Shown: positions 1 to 7,755 of the stretch, one piece after another
Numbering within the stretch: the first letter of the stretch is position 1
Layout of the letters: each line of letters opens with the position of its first letter
DNA from: Haematospirillum sp. H4485
GTDB lineage: Bacteria; Pseudomonadota; Alphaproteobacteria; Rhodospirillales; Rhodospirillaceae
Direction: 5' to 3'
Length of the DNA: 34,159 bases
NCBI RefSeq assembly: GCF_012102745.1
Contig: NZ_JAAVSY010000017.1
Span: 1 to 34,159 of the forward strand
Made by a program: the position numbers and the translations under genes
The notes under the pieces: generated by a model
Told to the model about the DNA's origin: nothing
Databases searched by the model: none
What the model saw: the letters and a program-made list of their open reading frames with translations, nothing else

Positions 1-127
1 CGCGCTGGCGTCGGCTCGTGCGCAACTACGAGGCGCGCATTGACGTCTCCGAAGCCATGATCCACGTCCCGATGGGCAGCCTGCTCCTACGCAGAATCTC
101 ACATTGAGCCATTCTCAAACGGACTCT
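1..127 (+). mobile_element. 3' end of an IS5-like insertion sequence (left copy, truncated by window edge)
   Basis: These 127 bases are the exact reverse complement of 34033-34159. They contain the last 34 codons of a transposase (3-107) and a short non-coding end (108 to about 126) that should carry the terminal inverted repeat. The transposase 3' end faces the polysaccharide genes. If the element ends at base 126, the flanking triplet is TAA here and TTA at the other copy. Both fit the TNA target used by the IS1031 subgroup of IS5, but only one side of each insertion is visible, so no target duplication can be confirmed. Confidence 0.8.
3..107 (+). CDS. IS5-like transposase, C-terminal fragment
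   Basis: The frame is open from the window edge and ends at TGA 105-107, giving 34 residues. The peptide is rich in Arg, with RWRRLVRNYEARID at its start, then VSEAMIH and a final LLLRRISH. This fits the C-terminal tail of IS5-family DDE transposases, downstream of the catalytic Glu region. No catalytic residue is inside the window, so family assignment rests on the tail alone. The gene is cut by the window edge; nothing suggests it is broken in the genome. Confidence 0.7.
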   Translation, partial: RWRRLVRNYEARIDVSEAMIHVPMGSLLLRRISH

Positions 128-376
128 AATGGCTAGGTGCTGGCCGGCTCTACCTAAAGCTGTGGCAGTCCGGTCATTTTTGGTATTACGCTGGGACGGG
201 CTGACGAACCTGATTTATTATTGCCTTTTTGGAAAAAACCTTTTCCAGAGTTACGATGGTGTGATATTAAGCTTATTTAGTGTGCGAATTGTGATGGCGC
301 ACCTTGCCGCGTTTTCGTTCGACGTGCCTTCTATCTGTGAGTCCATTGCTCGCTCTTGCTGATCGCGAAGCGCTAG

Positions 377-389
377 TGCGGTAGTGTGC
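377..389 (+). promoter_or_regulatory. ops-like element (RfaH recruitment, JUMPstart type)
   Basis: The sequence TGCGGTAGTGTGC matches the ops element GGCGGTAGCGTGC at 11 of 13 positions and keeps the GCGGTAG core. In enterobacteria ops pauses RNA polymerase and loads the antiterminator RfaH, which lets very long polysaccharide operons be transcribed. The position, about 600 bases before the first gene of a more than 30 kb one-strand locus and on the coding strand, is where such an element belongs. The rest of the JUMPstart consensus is not convincingly present, so this is a match by core motif and location only. Confidence 0.4.
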
Positions 390-846
390 CAAAATCACCT
401 TAATATCATGCCTCACTTCGCAGGTTTACTGGTTCCCAAGAGGGGTCGAGATTCGGCTCGAAGTCATACGTCGTTTGTGTCGGGTCCGCCACTTCGGTTG
501 GCAGTGTCAACTGCAAAGCCGGTCGAGTGCCATAGCAACGATATCTAGGGAGCGATGCCTTCTGCAGGCGATGCAGTCGGTATAGGTTCAGTTCTTGGTA
601 TTTACTAGTAGCGCCACTGTTTGCGTTAAGCCCCAGTGCCTTCCTTTGAGTAAAAATCATCCTGCCAGTGCTACTAAACCATACTGTTGAGGTAAGGTTT
701 ACATCGAAGAAATGCTAAGCAGTGTTTCTGCATTCAAGCCCAGGTTGGCATGCTACCGGCTTGGGAGTGGGAAAAAGGTTGTGGCGTTCTTGAAATAGTC
801 CAAGCGTTTGAAGGGTGCGGAATGCCTTGTAAGATTGTTGTCTGCC

Positions 847-923
847 GCGCGGGTAGTTATGGCCGCATGTTATGCGGAAATAGGAAAGGCCAGTGAAGTA
901 TTGAACTGGAGTACTACCCGCGC
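847..923. repeat. Inverted repeat with nested hairpin before manC copy 1
   Basis: Eleven-base arms GCGCGGGTAGT (847-857) and ACTACCCGCGC (913-923) are perfect reverse complements. The 55-base spacer contains a second perfect hairpin, CCGCAT-GTT-ATGCGG (863-877). The transcript could fold into a nested stem just upstream of manC. There is no T-run after the outer arm, so it is not a classic terminator. A regulatory fold or a recombination-site remnant is possible; the function is unknown. Confidence 0.5.
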
Positions 924-986
924 TTTAGACGATGTGTGTGTCAGCATATTGCGATTCCATCAATCTCAAGGGTTGGGTGTTGCGCC

Positions 987-2438
987 ATGATCGATAAATC
1001 CAGGGTGCAGCCTGTTATTCTCTGTGGTGGTTCTGGCACGCGCTTGTGGCCTCTTTCTCGGACTGGCTTTCCCAAACAGTTTCTGTGCCTGACCGGTGCA
1101 GAAAGCCTGTTTCAGCAAGCCACGAAACGATTAATAGGTTTGGGCGGGGACAATATTCATGTGGCTGACCTCCTTGTGGTGACAGGTGACGCCCATCGTT
1201 TTTTAGCACTTGAGCAGCTGCGTGAAATCGGCGTCGAGCCGGGTGCAGTCCTGCTTGAGCCAGTGGCCAGAAACACCGCGCCAGCACTTACATTGGCGGC
1301 GTTGGCTGCCGTGGAGAATGGCGCCGACCCTGTGCTGGTTGTAACGCCGGCAGACCAGGCCGTGGCAGATACCGGGGCGTTTAACGGAACCATGCACGAT
1401 GCCATACACCAGGCGGCAGATGGCAGCATTGTGATTCTGGGCGTTACTCCTAGTCATCCTGAAACTGGCTACGGCTACATCCAAGCCGTTGTTGCGCCCG
1501 CGCCCATCTTGGTTGTCGAGCGGTTTGTCGAAAAACCCGATGAAGCCACAGCCATGCAGTACTTGTCGGAGGGCGGCTATTACTGGAATGCCGGTATGTT
1601 CGTGCTCAAGGCATCTGTCTGGCTTCAGGCTGTAGAAAGCTTCCGGCCCGATATTGCGGCCACCGCCCGTGCCGCTTGGGCCCAGCGGAGCAGTGATTCA
1701 GCATTTATCCGCCCCGGTACAGCCGAGTTTGCTGCCGTCCCCAGTGACTCCATTGACTACGCCGTCATGGAGCATTGTCCGGGAAGTCGATTCCCCATCC
1801 GCATGGCCCAGCTTGATGCCGGCTGGAGTGATCTGGGTGCTTGGGATGCCGTATGGAACGTGTTGCCCAAGGATTCAGACGGAAATGTCTATGTGGGCGA
1901 TGTGTTGGCCGTTGATTGCCATAACACCTTGGTACATGGCACCAGTCGCCTGGTGGCCATGGTTGGTGTTCAGGGTTTGGTGGTGGTGGAAACCCCCGAT
2001 GCTGTGCTGGTGGCCGACCAGTCGCGCGGCCAAGACGTCAAGCACATCGTCAATGCTCTCCAGCAGCAAAAGCGCGAAGAACACACCCTGCACCGCAAAG
2101 TCCACCGCCCTTGGGGCTGGTATGACAGCGTTGACGAAGGCGGGCGCTTCAAGGTCAAACGCATACAGGTCAAGCCCGGTGCCAGCCTCAGTCTGCAAAA
2201 GCACCATCATCGCGCTGAGCACTGGGTTGTTGTCAAGGGGACGGCAGCAGTTACCTGTGGCGACAAAAAGCAGCTGCTCACCGAGAATCAGTCCACGTAT
2301 ATTCCTTTGGGCGAGGTGCATCGTTTGGCTAATCCCGGCAAGATTCCGCTGGAAATTATTGAAGTGCAATCGGGCAGTTACTTGGGCGAAGACGATATCG
2401 TCCGTTTTGAAGACCACTATGGGCGCAACCATCTATGA
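987..2438 (+). CDS. manC: Mannose-1-phosphate guanylyltransferase / mannose-6-phosphate isomerase (copy 1)
   Basis: Bifunctional type II enzyme of GDP-mannose synthesis: an N-terminal GDP-mannose pyrophosphorylase domain (roughly residues 8-350) and a C-terminal cupin phosphomannose isomerase domain. The nucleotide-binding signature [13 protein letters not shown], the FVEKP motif and the cupin metal-site region HHHRAEHW (from His406) are all present. At 483 residues the length is normal. I chose ATG 987 because the homologous part starts at Gln8; an in-frame ATG at 936 would add 17 unrelated residues. From codon 8 onward the protein is identical to the second copy at 5327-6775, and only the first seven residues differ. 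The stop overlaps the start of a truncated fcl by 4 bases (ATGA). It should be active, so the locus carries two redundant ManC enzymes. Confidence 0.93.
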   Translation: MIDKSRVQPVILCGGSGTRLWPLSRTGFPKQFLCLTGAESLFQQATKRLIGLGGDNIHVADLLVVTGDAHRFLALEQLREIGVEPGAVLLEPVARNTAPALTLAALAAVENGADPVLVVTPADQAVADTGAFNGTMHDAIHQAADGSIVILGVTPSHPETGYGYIQAVVAPAPILVVERFVEKPDEATAMQYLSEGGYYWNAGMFVLKASVWLQAVESFRPDIAATARAAWAQRSSDSAFIRPGTAEFAAVPSDSIDYAVMEHCPGSRFPIRMAQLDAGWSDLGAWDAVWNVLPKDSDGNVYVGDVLAVDCHNTLVHGTSRLVAMVGVQGLVVVETPDAVLVADQSRGQDVKHIVNALQQQKREEHTLHRKVHRPWGWYDSVDEGGRFKVKRIQVKPGASLSLQKHHHRAEHWVVVKGTAAVTCGDKKQLLTENQSTYIPLGEVHRLANPGKIPLEIIEVQSGSYLGEDDIVRFEDHYGRNHL

Positions 2439-2613
2439 GTACCCATCCCAAGATTTACGTTGCTGGCCATCGTGGTATGGTGGGATCTGCCATCGTGCGC
2501 CATCTGCTGGCCCAAGGCCACTCTGCTGATCGTATTGTTACCCGCACTCATACAGAACTGGACCTCACTGATCAGGCCGCTGTCAACGCGTTCTTTATGC
2601 GCGAAAAACCTGA
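1008..2613 (+). repeat. 1,606-base direct repeat, copy 1 (manC and 5' fcl)
   Basis: Identical to 5345-6950 (offset 4,337) apart from one base: C at 1037 against T at 5374, a silent change in a Gly codon. The left boundary is at manC codon 8 (Gln) and the right boundary is after 179 bases of fcl. Outside these limits the two contexts are unrelated. Near-perfect identity, including third codon positions, means very recent duplication or ongoing gene conversion. Confidence 0.95.
2435..2613 (+). pseudogene. fcl: GDP-L-fucose synthase, 5' fragment (truncated)
   Basis: The first 59 codons match the intact fcl at 6772 base for base, including the nucleotide-binding GHRGMVG motif. Identity stops abruptly at 2613. 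The frame then runs through about 24 bases of ugd sequence and a 117-base inverted fcl piece, ending at a stop at 2822-2824. The catalytic Ser/Tyr/Lys region is missing, so the product cannot be a working reductase/epimerase. The start overlaps the manC stop as in the intact copy. This is the broken end of the duplicated segment. Confidence 0.92.
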
Positions 2614-2985
2614 CTATGAAGGCCAGTCCGGACAACTACACACCATTGCGAAAGGCTGCGTCAATGACGTTGGCCTGCATCATCAGGTTCTGGTAGATGA
2701 ATTCGGCTGGGTATGTGTGGTTGGCATGAATACCGCCTACCTTGGCAGCGGCCAGTTCTGCGCCTCCCGAATCCCAAGCATCATGAAGCATAAAAGCCAA
2801 TCGCATCGAGGTTGTCGTGTATGATTCGGTGCTGAAGTAAGCTAGGCTCTACGGCTCACAGATGGTGAAGGACTTTGCGGTATTCAATCGTTGGGCAGAT
2901 GTAATCGTCGCTAACCGATTCATCGATGGATATCCTAGGTGTGTTCATCAAGGTTTACAGTCAGGATCTTCTTGGCAGTGACTAA
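2610..2985 (+). pseudogene. ugd: UDP-glucose 6-dehydrogenase, decayed 3' end, interrupted by inverted fcl piece
   Basis: Bases 2610-2636 read LTMKASPDN, matching the conserved Ugd stretch LTMK..SDNFR. The next residues expected, FRASSIQ.IMKRIKA, appear only after a 119-base insert, as [11 protein letters not shown] from 2756. A frameshift follows at about 2777-2780, then [16 protein letters not shown] and an in-frame stop (TAA where Glu is usual). After that comes GSQMVKDFAVF...ADVIVANRF, a second frameshift, and the typical Ugd end [11 protein letters not shown] with TAA at 2983-2985. About the last 80-85 codons of a 390-codon gene are represented. It is clearly dead. UDP-glucuronate for the downstream 4-epimerase must come from a Ugd elsewhere. 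Confidence 0.8.
2639..2755 (-). repeat. 117-base inverted copy of an fcl segment
   Basis: This segment is the reverse complement of 6961-7077 in the intact fcl with one mismatch (A instead of G on the fcl strand). It sits inside the ugd remnant, between the Asn codon at 2634-2636 plus TA, and the Phe codon at 2756. The donor segment begins 10 bases after the point where the direct repeat ends (6950). Such a short inverted templated insert is typical of replication template switching. Confidence 0.93.
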
Positions 2986-3023
2986 ATGCAAATAGATTCA
3001 CAGAAGAGAGAATTGGAAAAATC

Positions 3024-4031
3024 ATGAAAGTACTAGTTACTGGGGCGGCTGGATTTATTGGCTCCGCCCTAGTTCTGAGACTTTTGGCGCGTGGCGATAC
3101 TGTCATTGGAGTTGATAATCATAACGACTATTACGATCCCTCTATCAAGGAGGCTCGACTAGCGCGTTTTGCTAGCCACCCCAATTACTCTCACTTAAAG
3201 ATTGATATTGCAGACCGCAAAGCAATTTACGAATGTTTTAGGTTGCATAAGCCACAGCGAGTAGTCAATCTGGCAGCGCAAGCCGGTGTGCGTTACTCTA
3301 CCGAGAATCCTATGGCCTATATCGATAGCAACATTGTCGGTTTTGCCCATATCCTCGAAGGCTGTCGACACAATGGCGTGGAACATCTGGTCTATGCCAG
3401 TAGTTCCAGCGTCTATGGTGCCAGTACCGCCATGCCTTTCTCGGTCCATAAGAATGTTGATCACCCATTAAGTCTTTACGCTGCTAGCAAGAAATCTAAC
3501 GAGTTGATGGCTCATGCTTACAGCTACCTTTACAATCTTCCAACGACTGGTCTGCGCTTCTTTACTGTTTATGGACCTTGGGGTCGGCCCGATATGGCCT
3601 TGTTCAAGTTCACCAAGGCCATTCTAGCTGGTGAACCCATCCAAGTATTTAACTACGGCAAACATCGTCGGGATTTCACTTACATTGACGACATCGTAGA
3701 GGGTGTTGCCCGAATTCTTGACCGGCCTGCTTCACCCAACCTTGACTGGGATAGTGACCAACCCGATCCTGGCACAAGCAAGGCTCCTTGGTGTGTCTAC
3801 AACATAGGCAACAATAACCCTATTGAACTCATGGATTACATTGGCGCCCTCGAAAAAGCGCTGGGTAAAAAAGCAGAAATGGAGCTTTTGCCTTTGCAGG
3901 CCGGTGATGTACTCGACACTTACGCTGATGTCGACGATTTGATCGAGCAGCACCATTACAAACCTGCGACTTGTGCAGATGATGGAATTGCTAGGTTCGT
4001 TGCGTGGTATCGCGACTATTTCAAGGTCTAA
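3024..4031 (+). CDS. lpsL: UDP-glucuronate 4-epimerase (CapI/LpsL type)
   Basis: Converts UDP-glucuronate to UDP-galacturonate in the cytoplasm. The 335-residue protein is an extended short-chain dehydrogenase: NAD-binding GAAGFIG at residues 7-13, the DNHNDYYD stretch near 32-39 characteristic of the CapI/LpsL subgroup, the SSSSVYG strand, and catalytic Tyr152-x3-Lys156. Length and ends fit the family. It lies 38 bases after the dead ugd tail and 3 bases before the WbpO-like dehydrogenase, so the pair probably makes uronic-acid donors. A TviC/WbpP-type role on UDP-GlcNAcA is less likely because those proteins lack the NDYYD stretch. Because the local ugd is dead, its substrate must be supplied from outside this locus. 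Confidence 0.88.
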   Translation: MKVLVTGAAGFIGSALVLRLLARGDTVIGVDNHNDYYDPSIKEARLARFASHPNYSHLKIDIADRKAIYECFRLHKPQRVVNLAAQAGVRYSTENPMAYIDSNIVGFAHILEGCRHNGVEHLVYASSSSVYGASTAMPFSVHKNVDHPLSLYAASKKSNELMAHAYSYLYNLPTTGLRFFTVYGPWGRPDMALFKFTKAILAGEPIQVFNYGKHRRDFTYIDDIVEGVARILDRPASPNLDWDSDQPDPGTSKAPWCVYNIGNNNPIELMDYIGALEKALGKKAEMELLPLQAGDVLDTYADVDDLIEQHHYKPATCADDGIARFVAWYRDYFKV

Positions 4032-4034
4032 GTC

Positions 4035-5330
4035 ATGGTAGTATCTGAGAACACAGTCATTGCTGTCGTCGGTCTTGGTTATGTTGGATTGCCTCTCGCT
4101 GTTGAGCTTGGAAGAAAATACCCAACTCTAGGATATGACCTCTCTGAAGCTAAGATTGCCAGTTACAGAAACTATTGCGACCCGGCTGGCGAGGTAAGCG
4201 TCGAGAGCCTGAAAGCAGCAACAAGGTTAACTGTATCAACTGACCCGTCAGTGATTTCTGGGGCTGACATCATTATTGTGGCGGTACCCACACCGGTTGA
4301 CCAAGCTCACATACCAGATTTCTCTCCTTTAATTGGGGCATCCATTGCTGTGGGCCAAAATATGAAAAAAGGAGCAGTCGTGGTATATGAATCCACGGTC
4401 TATCCCGGTGCTACCGAAGAGTTATGTATCCCGTTACTAGAGAAGCATTCTGGAATGAAGTGGAGGCAGGATTTCCGCGTAGGTTACAGCCCAGAGCGTG
4501 TCAACCCCGGCGACAAGGACCGCACCATCACCAGAATCGTGAAGGTGGTGTCCGGTGATGATGAGGCAACCCTCAAAATGGTGGGCGATCTTTACGAGTC
4601 TGTCATCACCGCCGGGGTACACCGCGCCGGGTCCATCAAGGTGGCTGAAGCTGCCAAAGTAATTGAGAACACTCAGCGCGATCTGAATATTGCCTTGATA
4701 AACGAGTTAGCCATCATTTTCGATAAGCTGGGTATTGATACTCTTGAAGTTCTTCGGGCAGCTGGAACCAAGTGGAACTTCCTGCCTTTTCGCCCGGGGC
4801 TGGTTGGCGGCCACTGCATTGGCGTCGATCCCTACTACCTTACACATAAAGCGGAAATGCTGGGCTATCACCCACAGGTCATCCTTGCTGGGCGACGTAT
4901 CAATGACGGCATGGCAAGCTATGTCGCGCAGCAGACTGTTAAGCAGATGATCGATGCAGGTAGTTCTATCAAGGGGGCAACGGTAATTGTGTTGGGGCTT
5001 ACTTTCAAAGAGAACTGCCCTGACTTGCGCAACTCTAAAGTGGCCGATGTTGTGAGTGAACTGCGCGAATATGGTTGCAACGTTATTGTGCATGACCCAA
5101 TTGCTTCTAGGGCAGATGCAGATCGTGAGTATGGAGTCAAGCTAACCGATTGGGAGGCTTTGCCGAAAGGTGAAGCTATTGTAATAGCTGTAGCCCATGA
5201 AAAATACTTGGCCATGGGCTTAGAAGGTATTCTCACTAAAGTAAATGACCAAGGGGTTGTAATGGATCTGAAATCTGTATTTTCATCTGATGATATTAGT
5301 AAGTTGGGATATCGTGTATGGCGGCTATGA
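4035..5330 (+). CDS. wbpO: UDP-N-acetyl-hexosamine 6-dehydrogenase (WbpO/TviB type)
   Basis: NAD-dependent four-electron oxidation of the C6 of UDP-GalNAc or UDP-GlcNAc to the uronic acid. The 431-residue protein opens with the nucleotide-binding GLGYVGLPLAVE, has the VPTPVD and YSPERVNPGD motifs, and carries the catalytic Cys261 in GGHCIGVDPYY. This sequence style matches WbpO, TviB and VipA rather than UDP-glucose dehydrogenase. WbpO prefers UDP-GalNAc and TviB prefers UDP-GlcNAc, and I cannot separate them from sequence alone. ATG 4035 follows the epimerase stop by 3 bases. The stop overlaps the start of manC copy 2 (ATGA at 5327-5330). The uronic-acid product is a natural substrate class for the AsnB-like amidotransferases downstream. 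Confidence 0.85.
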   Translation: MVVSENTVIAVVGLGYVGLPLAVELGRKYPTLGYDLSEAKIASYRNYCDPAGEVSVESLKAATRLTVSTDPSVISGADIIIVAVPTPVDQAHIPDFSPLIGASIAVGQNMKKGAVVVYESTVYPGATEELCIPLLEKHSGMKWRQDFRVGYSPERVNPGDKDRTITRIVKVVSGDDEATLKMVGDLYESVITAGVHRAGSIKVAEAAKVIENTQRDLNIALINELAIIFDKLGIDTLEVLRAAGTKWNFLPFRPGLVGGHCIGVDPYYLTHKAEMLGYHPQVILAGRRINDGMASYVAQQTVKQMIDAGSSIKGATVIVLGLTFKENCPDLRNSKVADVVSELREYGCNVIVHDPIASRADADREYGVKLTDWEALPKGEAIVIAVAHEKYLAMGLEGILTKVNDQGVVMDLKSVFSSDDISKLGYRVWRL

Positions 5331-6775
5331 ATATTATTTATAGCCAGCCTGTTATTCTCTGTGGTGGTTCTGGTACGCGCTTGTGGCCTCTTTCTCGGAC
5401 TGGCTTTCCCAAACAGTTTCTGTGCCTGACCGGTGCAGAAAGCCTGTTTCAGCAAGCCACGAAACGATTAATAGGTTTGGGCGGGGACAATATTCATGTG
5501 GCTGACCTCCTTGTGGTGACAGGTGACGCCCATCGTTTTTTAGCACTTGAGCAGCTGCGTGAAATCGGCGTCGAGCCGGGTGCAGTCCTGCTTGAGCCAG
5601 TGGCCAGAAACACCGCGCCAGCACTTACATTGGCGGCGTTGGCTGCCGTGGAGAATGGCGCCGACCCTGTGCTGGTTGTAACGCCGGCAGACCAGGCCGT
5701 GGCAGATACCGGGGCGTTTAACGGAACCATGCACGATGCCATACACCAGGCGGCAGATGGCAGCATTGTGATTCTGGGCGTTACTCCTAGTCATCCTGAA
5801 ACTGGCTACGGCTACATCCAAGCCGTTGTTGCGCCCGCGCCCATCTTGGTTGTCGAGCGGTTTGTCGAAAAACCCGATGAAGCCACAGCCATGCAGTACT
5901 TGTCGGAGGGCGGCTATTACTGGAATGCCGGTATGTTCGTGCTCAAGGCATCTGTCTGGCTTCAGGCTGTAGAAAGCTTCCGGCCCGATATTGCGGCCAC
6001 CGCCCGTGCCGCTTGGGCCCAGCGGAGCAGTGATTCAGCATTTATCCGCCCCGGTACAGCCGAGTTTGCTGCCGTCCCCAGTGACTCCATTGACTACGCC
6101 GTCATGGAGCATTGTCCGGGAAGTCGATTCCCCATCCGCATGGCCCAGCTTGATGCCGGCTGGAGTGATCTGGGTGCTTGGGATGCCGTATGGAACGTGT
6201 TGCCCAAGGATTCAGACGGAAATGTCTATGTGGGCGATGTGTTGGCCGTTGATTGCCATAACACCTTGGTACATGGCACCAGTCGCCTGGTGGCCATGGT
6301 TGGTGTTCAGGGTTTGGTGGTGGTGGAAACCCCCGATGCTGTGCTGGTGGCCGACCAGTCGCGCGGCCAAGACGTCAAGCACATCGTCAATGCTCTCCAG
6401 CAGCAAAAGCGCGAAGAACACACCCTGCACCGCAAAGTCCACCGCCCTTGGGGCTGGTATGACAGCGTTGACGAAGGCGGGCGCTTCAAGGTCAAACGCA
6501 TACAGGTCAAGCCCGGTGCCAGCCTCAGTCTGCAAAAGCACCATCATCGCGCTGAGCACTGGGTTGTTGTCAAGGGGACGGCAGCAGTTACCTGTGGCGA
6601 CAAAAAGCAGCTGCTCACCGAGAATCAGTCCACGTATATTCCTTTGGGCGAGGTGCATCGTTTGGCTAATCCCGGCAAGATTCCGCTGGAAATTATTGAA
6701 GTGCAATCGGGCAGTTACTTGGGCGAAGACGATATCGTCCGTTTTGAAGACCACTATGGGCGCAACCATCTATGA
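5327..6775 (+). CDS. manC: Mannose-1-phosphate guanylyltransferase / mannose-6-phosphate isomerase (copy 2)
   Basis: Second complete ManC, 482 residues, identical to copy 1 from its Gln7 onward and differing only in the first six residues (MNIIYS instead of MIDKSRV). It supplies GDP-mannose for the Gmd and Fcl enzymes encoded next. I chose ATG 5327 because it forms an ATGA overlap with the wbpO stop; an in-frame ATG at 5318 would add three residues. The pyrophosphorylase signature, FVEKP and cupin HHHRAEHW are intact. The downstream overlap with fcl is also ATGA. This copy sits in the normal manC-fcl-gmd order and may be the ancestral arrangement, although the leader before copy 1 looks like the original upstream DNA. 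Confidence 0.93.
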   Translation: MNIIYSQPVILCGGSGTRLWPLSRTGFPKQFLCLTGAESLFQQATKRLIGLGGDNIHVADLLVVTGDAHRFLALEQLREIGVEPGAVLLEPVARNTAPALTLAALAAVENGADPVLVVTPADQAVADTGAFNGTMHDAIHQAADGSIVILGVTPSHPETGYGYIQAVVAPAPILVVERFVEKPDEATAMQYLSEGGYYWNAGMFVLKASVWLQAVESFRPDIAATARAAWAQRSSDSAFIRPGTAEFAAVPSDSIDYAVMEHCPGSRFPIRMAQLDAGWSDLGAWDAVWNVLPKDSDGNVYVGDVLAVDCHNTLVHGTSRLVAMVGVQGLVVVETPDAVLVADQSRGQDVKHIVNALQQQKREEHTLHRKVHRPWGWYDSVDEGGRFKVKRIQVKPGASLSLQKHHHRAEHWVVVKGTAAVTCGDKKQLLTENQSTYIPLGEVHRLANPGKIPLEIIEVQSGSYLGEDDIVRFEDHYGRNHL

Positions 6776-6950
6776 GTACCCATCCCAAGATTTACGTTGC
6801 TGGCCATCGTGGTATGGTGGGATCTGCCATCGTGCGCCATCTGCTGGCCCAAGGCCACTCTGCTGATCGTATTGTTACCCGCACTCATACAGAACTGGAC
6901 CTCACTGATCAGGCCGCTGTCAACGCGTTCTTTATGCGCGAAAAACCTGA
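5345..6950 (+). repeat. 1,606-base direct repeat, copy 2
   Basis: Partner of 1008-2613, one silent difference (T at 5374). The right boundary at 6950/6951 is the exact centre of the perfect 16-base palindrome AAACCTGA/TCAGGTTT (6943-6958), which places the breakpoint of copy 1 at a potential hairpin. The unit from 1008 to 5344 is 4,337 bases. Confidence 0.95.
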
Positions 6951-7755
6951 TCAGGTTTATCTGGCCGCTGCCAAGGTGGGCGGTATTCATGCCAACCACA
7001 CATACCCAGCCGAATTCATCTACCAGAACCTGATGATGCAGGCCAACGTCATTGACGCAGCCTTTCGCAATGGTGTGCAAAAGCTGCTGTTTCTGGGATC
7101 CAGTTGCATCTACCCCAAACTGGCCTCCCAGCCTATGCGGGAAGATGCTCTGCTGAACGGTACCTTGGAGCCAACTAACGAGCCCTACGCCATCGCCAAG
7201 ATTGCCGGCATCAAGCTCTGCGAAAGCTATAACCGCCAGTATGGGCAACGCTACGGGGTTGACTATCGAAGCGTCATGCCCACCAACCTTTACGGTCCTG
7301 GCGACAACTACCACCCACAAAATTCCCACGTCATTCCTGCGCTTATCCGTCGCTTCCACGAAGCCAAGACAAGCCACGTGCCCAGCGTTGCCATCTGGGG
7401 CACCGGTACCCCCAAGCGCGAATTTCTGTACGTGGATGATATGGCTGCTGCCTGCGTGCACGTCATGAATCTGGGTGAGGCTATCTACGCGCAGTACACC
7501 CAGCCCATGCTCAGTCACATCAACGTGGGTTGCGGGTACGACATCACCATTAAGGAACTGGCCGAAACTATTGCCAAGGTTATCGGTTATGTGGGCGACA
7601 TAACCTTCGACCCCAGAAAGCCCGATGGTACTCCACGCAAGCTGATGGATAGCACTCGCCTCAACGCTCTGGGTTGGTGGGCCAAGGTGGATTTGGAGGC
7701 AGGTTTGGTAAAATCCTACGAAGATTTTTTGAAGAATCACACTGTGCAGCCCTAA
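6772..7755 (+). CDS. fcl: GDP-L-fucose synthase (GDP-4-keto-6-deoxymannose 3,5-epimerase/4-reductase)
   Basis: Last step of GDP-L-fucose synthesis: epimerises GDP-4-keto-6-deoxy-D-mannose at C3 and C5 and reduces C4 with NADPH. The 327-residue protein has the nucleotide-binding GHRGMVG motif near residues 11-17, the family-specific AAAKVGGI and SSCIYP stretches, and catalytic Tyr139-x3-Lys143 (YAIAK). Length matches E. coli WcaG/Fcl. Its start overlaps manC by ATGA and its stop shares a base with the gmd start (TAATG). The order manC-fcl-gmd is common in O-antigen loci. Its first 179 bases are part of the direct repeat, and 6961-7077 is the source of the inverted piece at 2639-2755. Confidence 0.95.
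   Translation: MSTHPKIYVAGHRGMVGSAIVRHLLAQGHSADRIVTRTHTELDLTDQAAVNAFFMREKPDQVYLAAAKVGGIHANHTYPAEFIYQNLMMQANVIDAAFRNGVQKLLFLGSSCIYPKLASQPMREDALLNGTLEPTNEPYAIAKIAGIKLCESYNRQYGQRYGVDYRSVMPTNLYGPGDNYHPQNSHVIPALIRRFHEAKTSHVPSVAIWGTGTPKREFLYVDDMAAACVHVMNLGEAIYAQYTQPMLSHINVGCGYDITIKELAETIAKVIGYVGDITFDPRKPDGTPRKLMDSTRLNALGWWAKVDLEAGLVKSYEDFLKNHTVQP

Larger units (their letters stand above)
128..986. other. Leader region without a convincing gene
   Basis: These 859 bases separate the IS from manC. Open frames exist on both strands (for example 129-362 on + and 406-660 on -), but none has a recognisable domain, a good ribosome site or a family resemblance I can name. The stretch holds a hairpin with 7-base arms (230-236 and 241-247), an ops-like element (377-389) and an 11-base inverted repeat (847-857 and 913-923) around a smaller hairpin. 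I read it as an untranslated operon leader mixed with decayed DNA. A sigma-70 promoter is expected upstream of 377, but no clear -35/-10 pair stands out. Confidence 0.55.

Noticed and set aside
406-660. 84-codon frame on the - strand in the leader
   Set aside because: No recognisable family, no ribosome site, atypical composition; cannot be told from chance in decayed DNA.
863-877. Possible dif-like or attC-like recombination site
   Set aside because: The hairpin CCGCAT-GTT-ATGCGG lacks the conserved XerC/XerD half-sites and the RYYYAAC/GTTRRRY core sites of attC.
1654-2529. 291-codon open frame overlapping manC copy 1 (and its twin at 5991-6866)
   Set aside because: It runs in another frame over the conserved ManC and Fcl coding sequence, has a low-complexity Trp/Ser/Pro-rich product and no family signature.
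2435-2824. 130-codon fusion frame as a real small protein
   Set aside because: It joins an fcl fragment, a scrap of ugd and antisense fcl; this composition shows a rearrangement by-product.
6754-7740. 328-codon antisense frame opposite fcl
   Set aside because: It is a mirror of the conserved fcl gene, long only because of codon bias; its product has no domain. Part of it reappears at 2639-2755 because that segment is inverted fcl.
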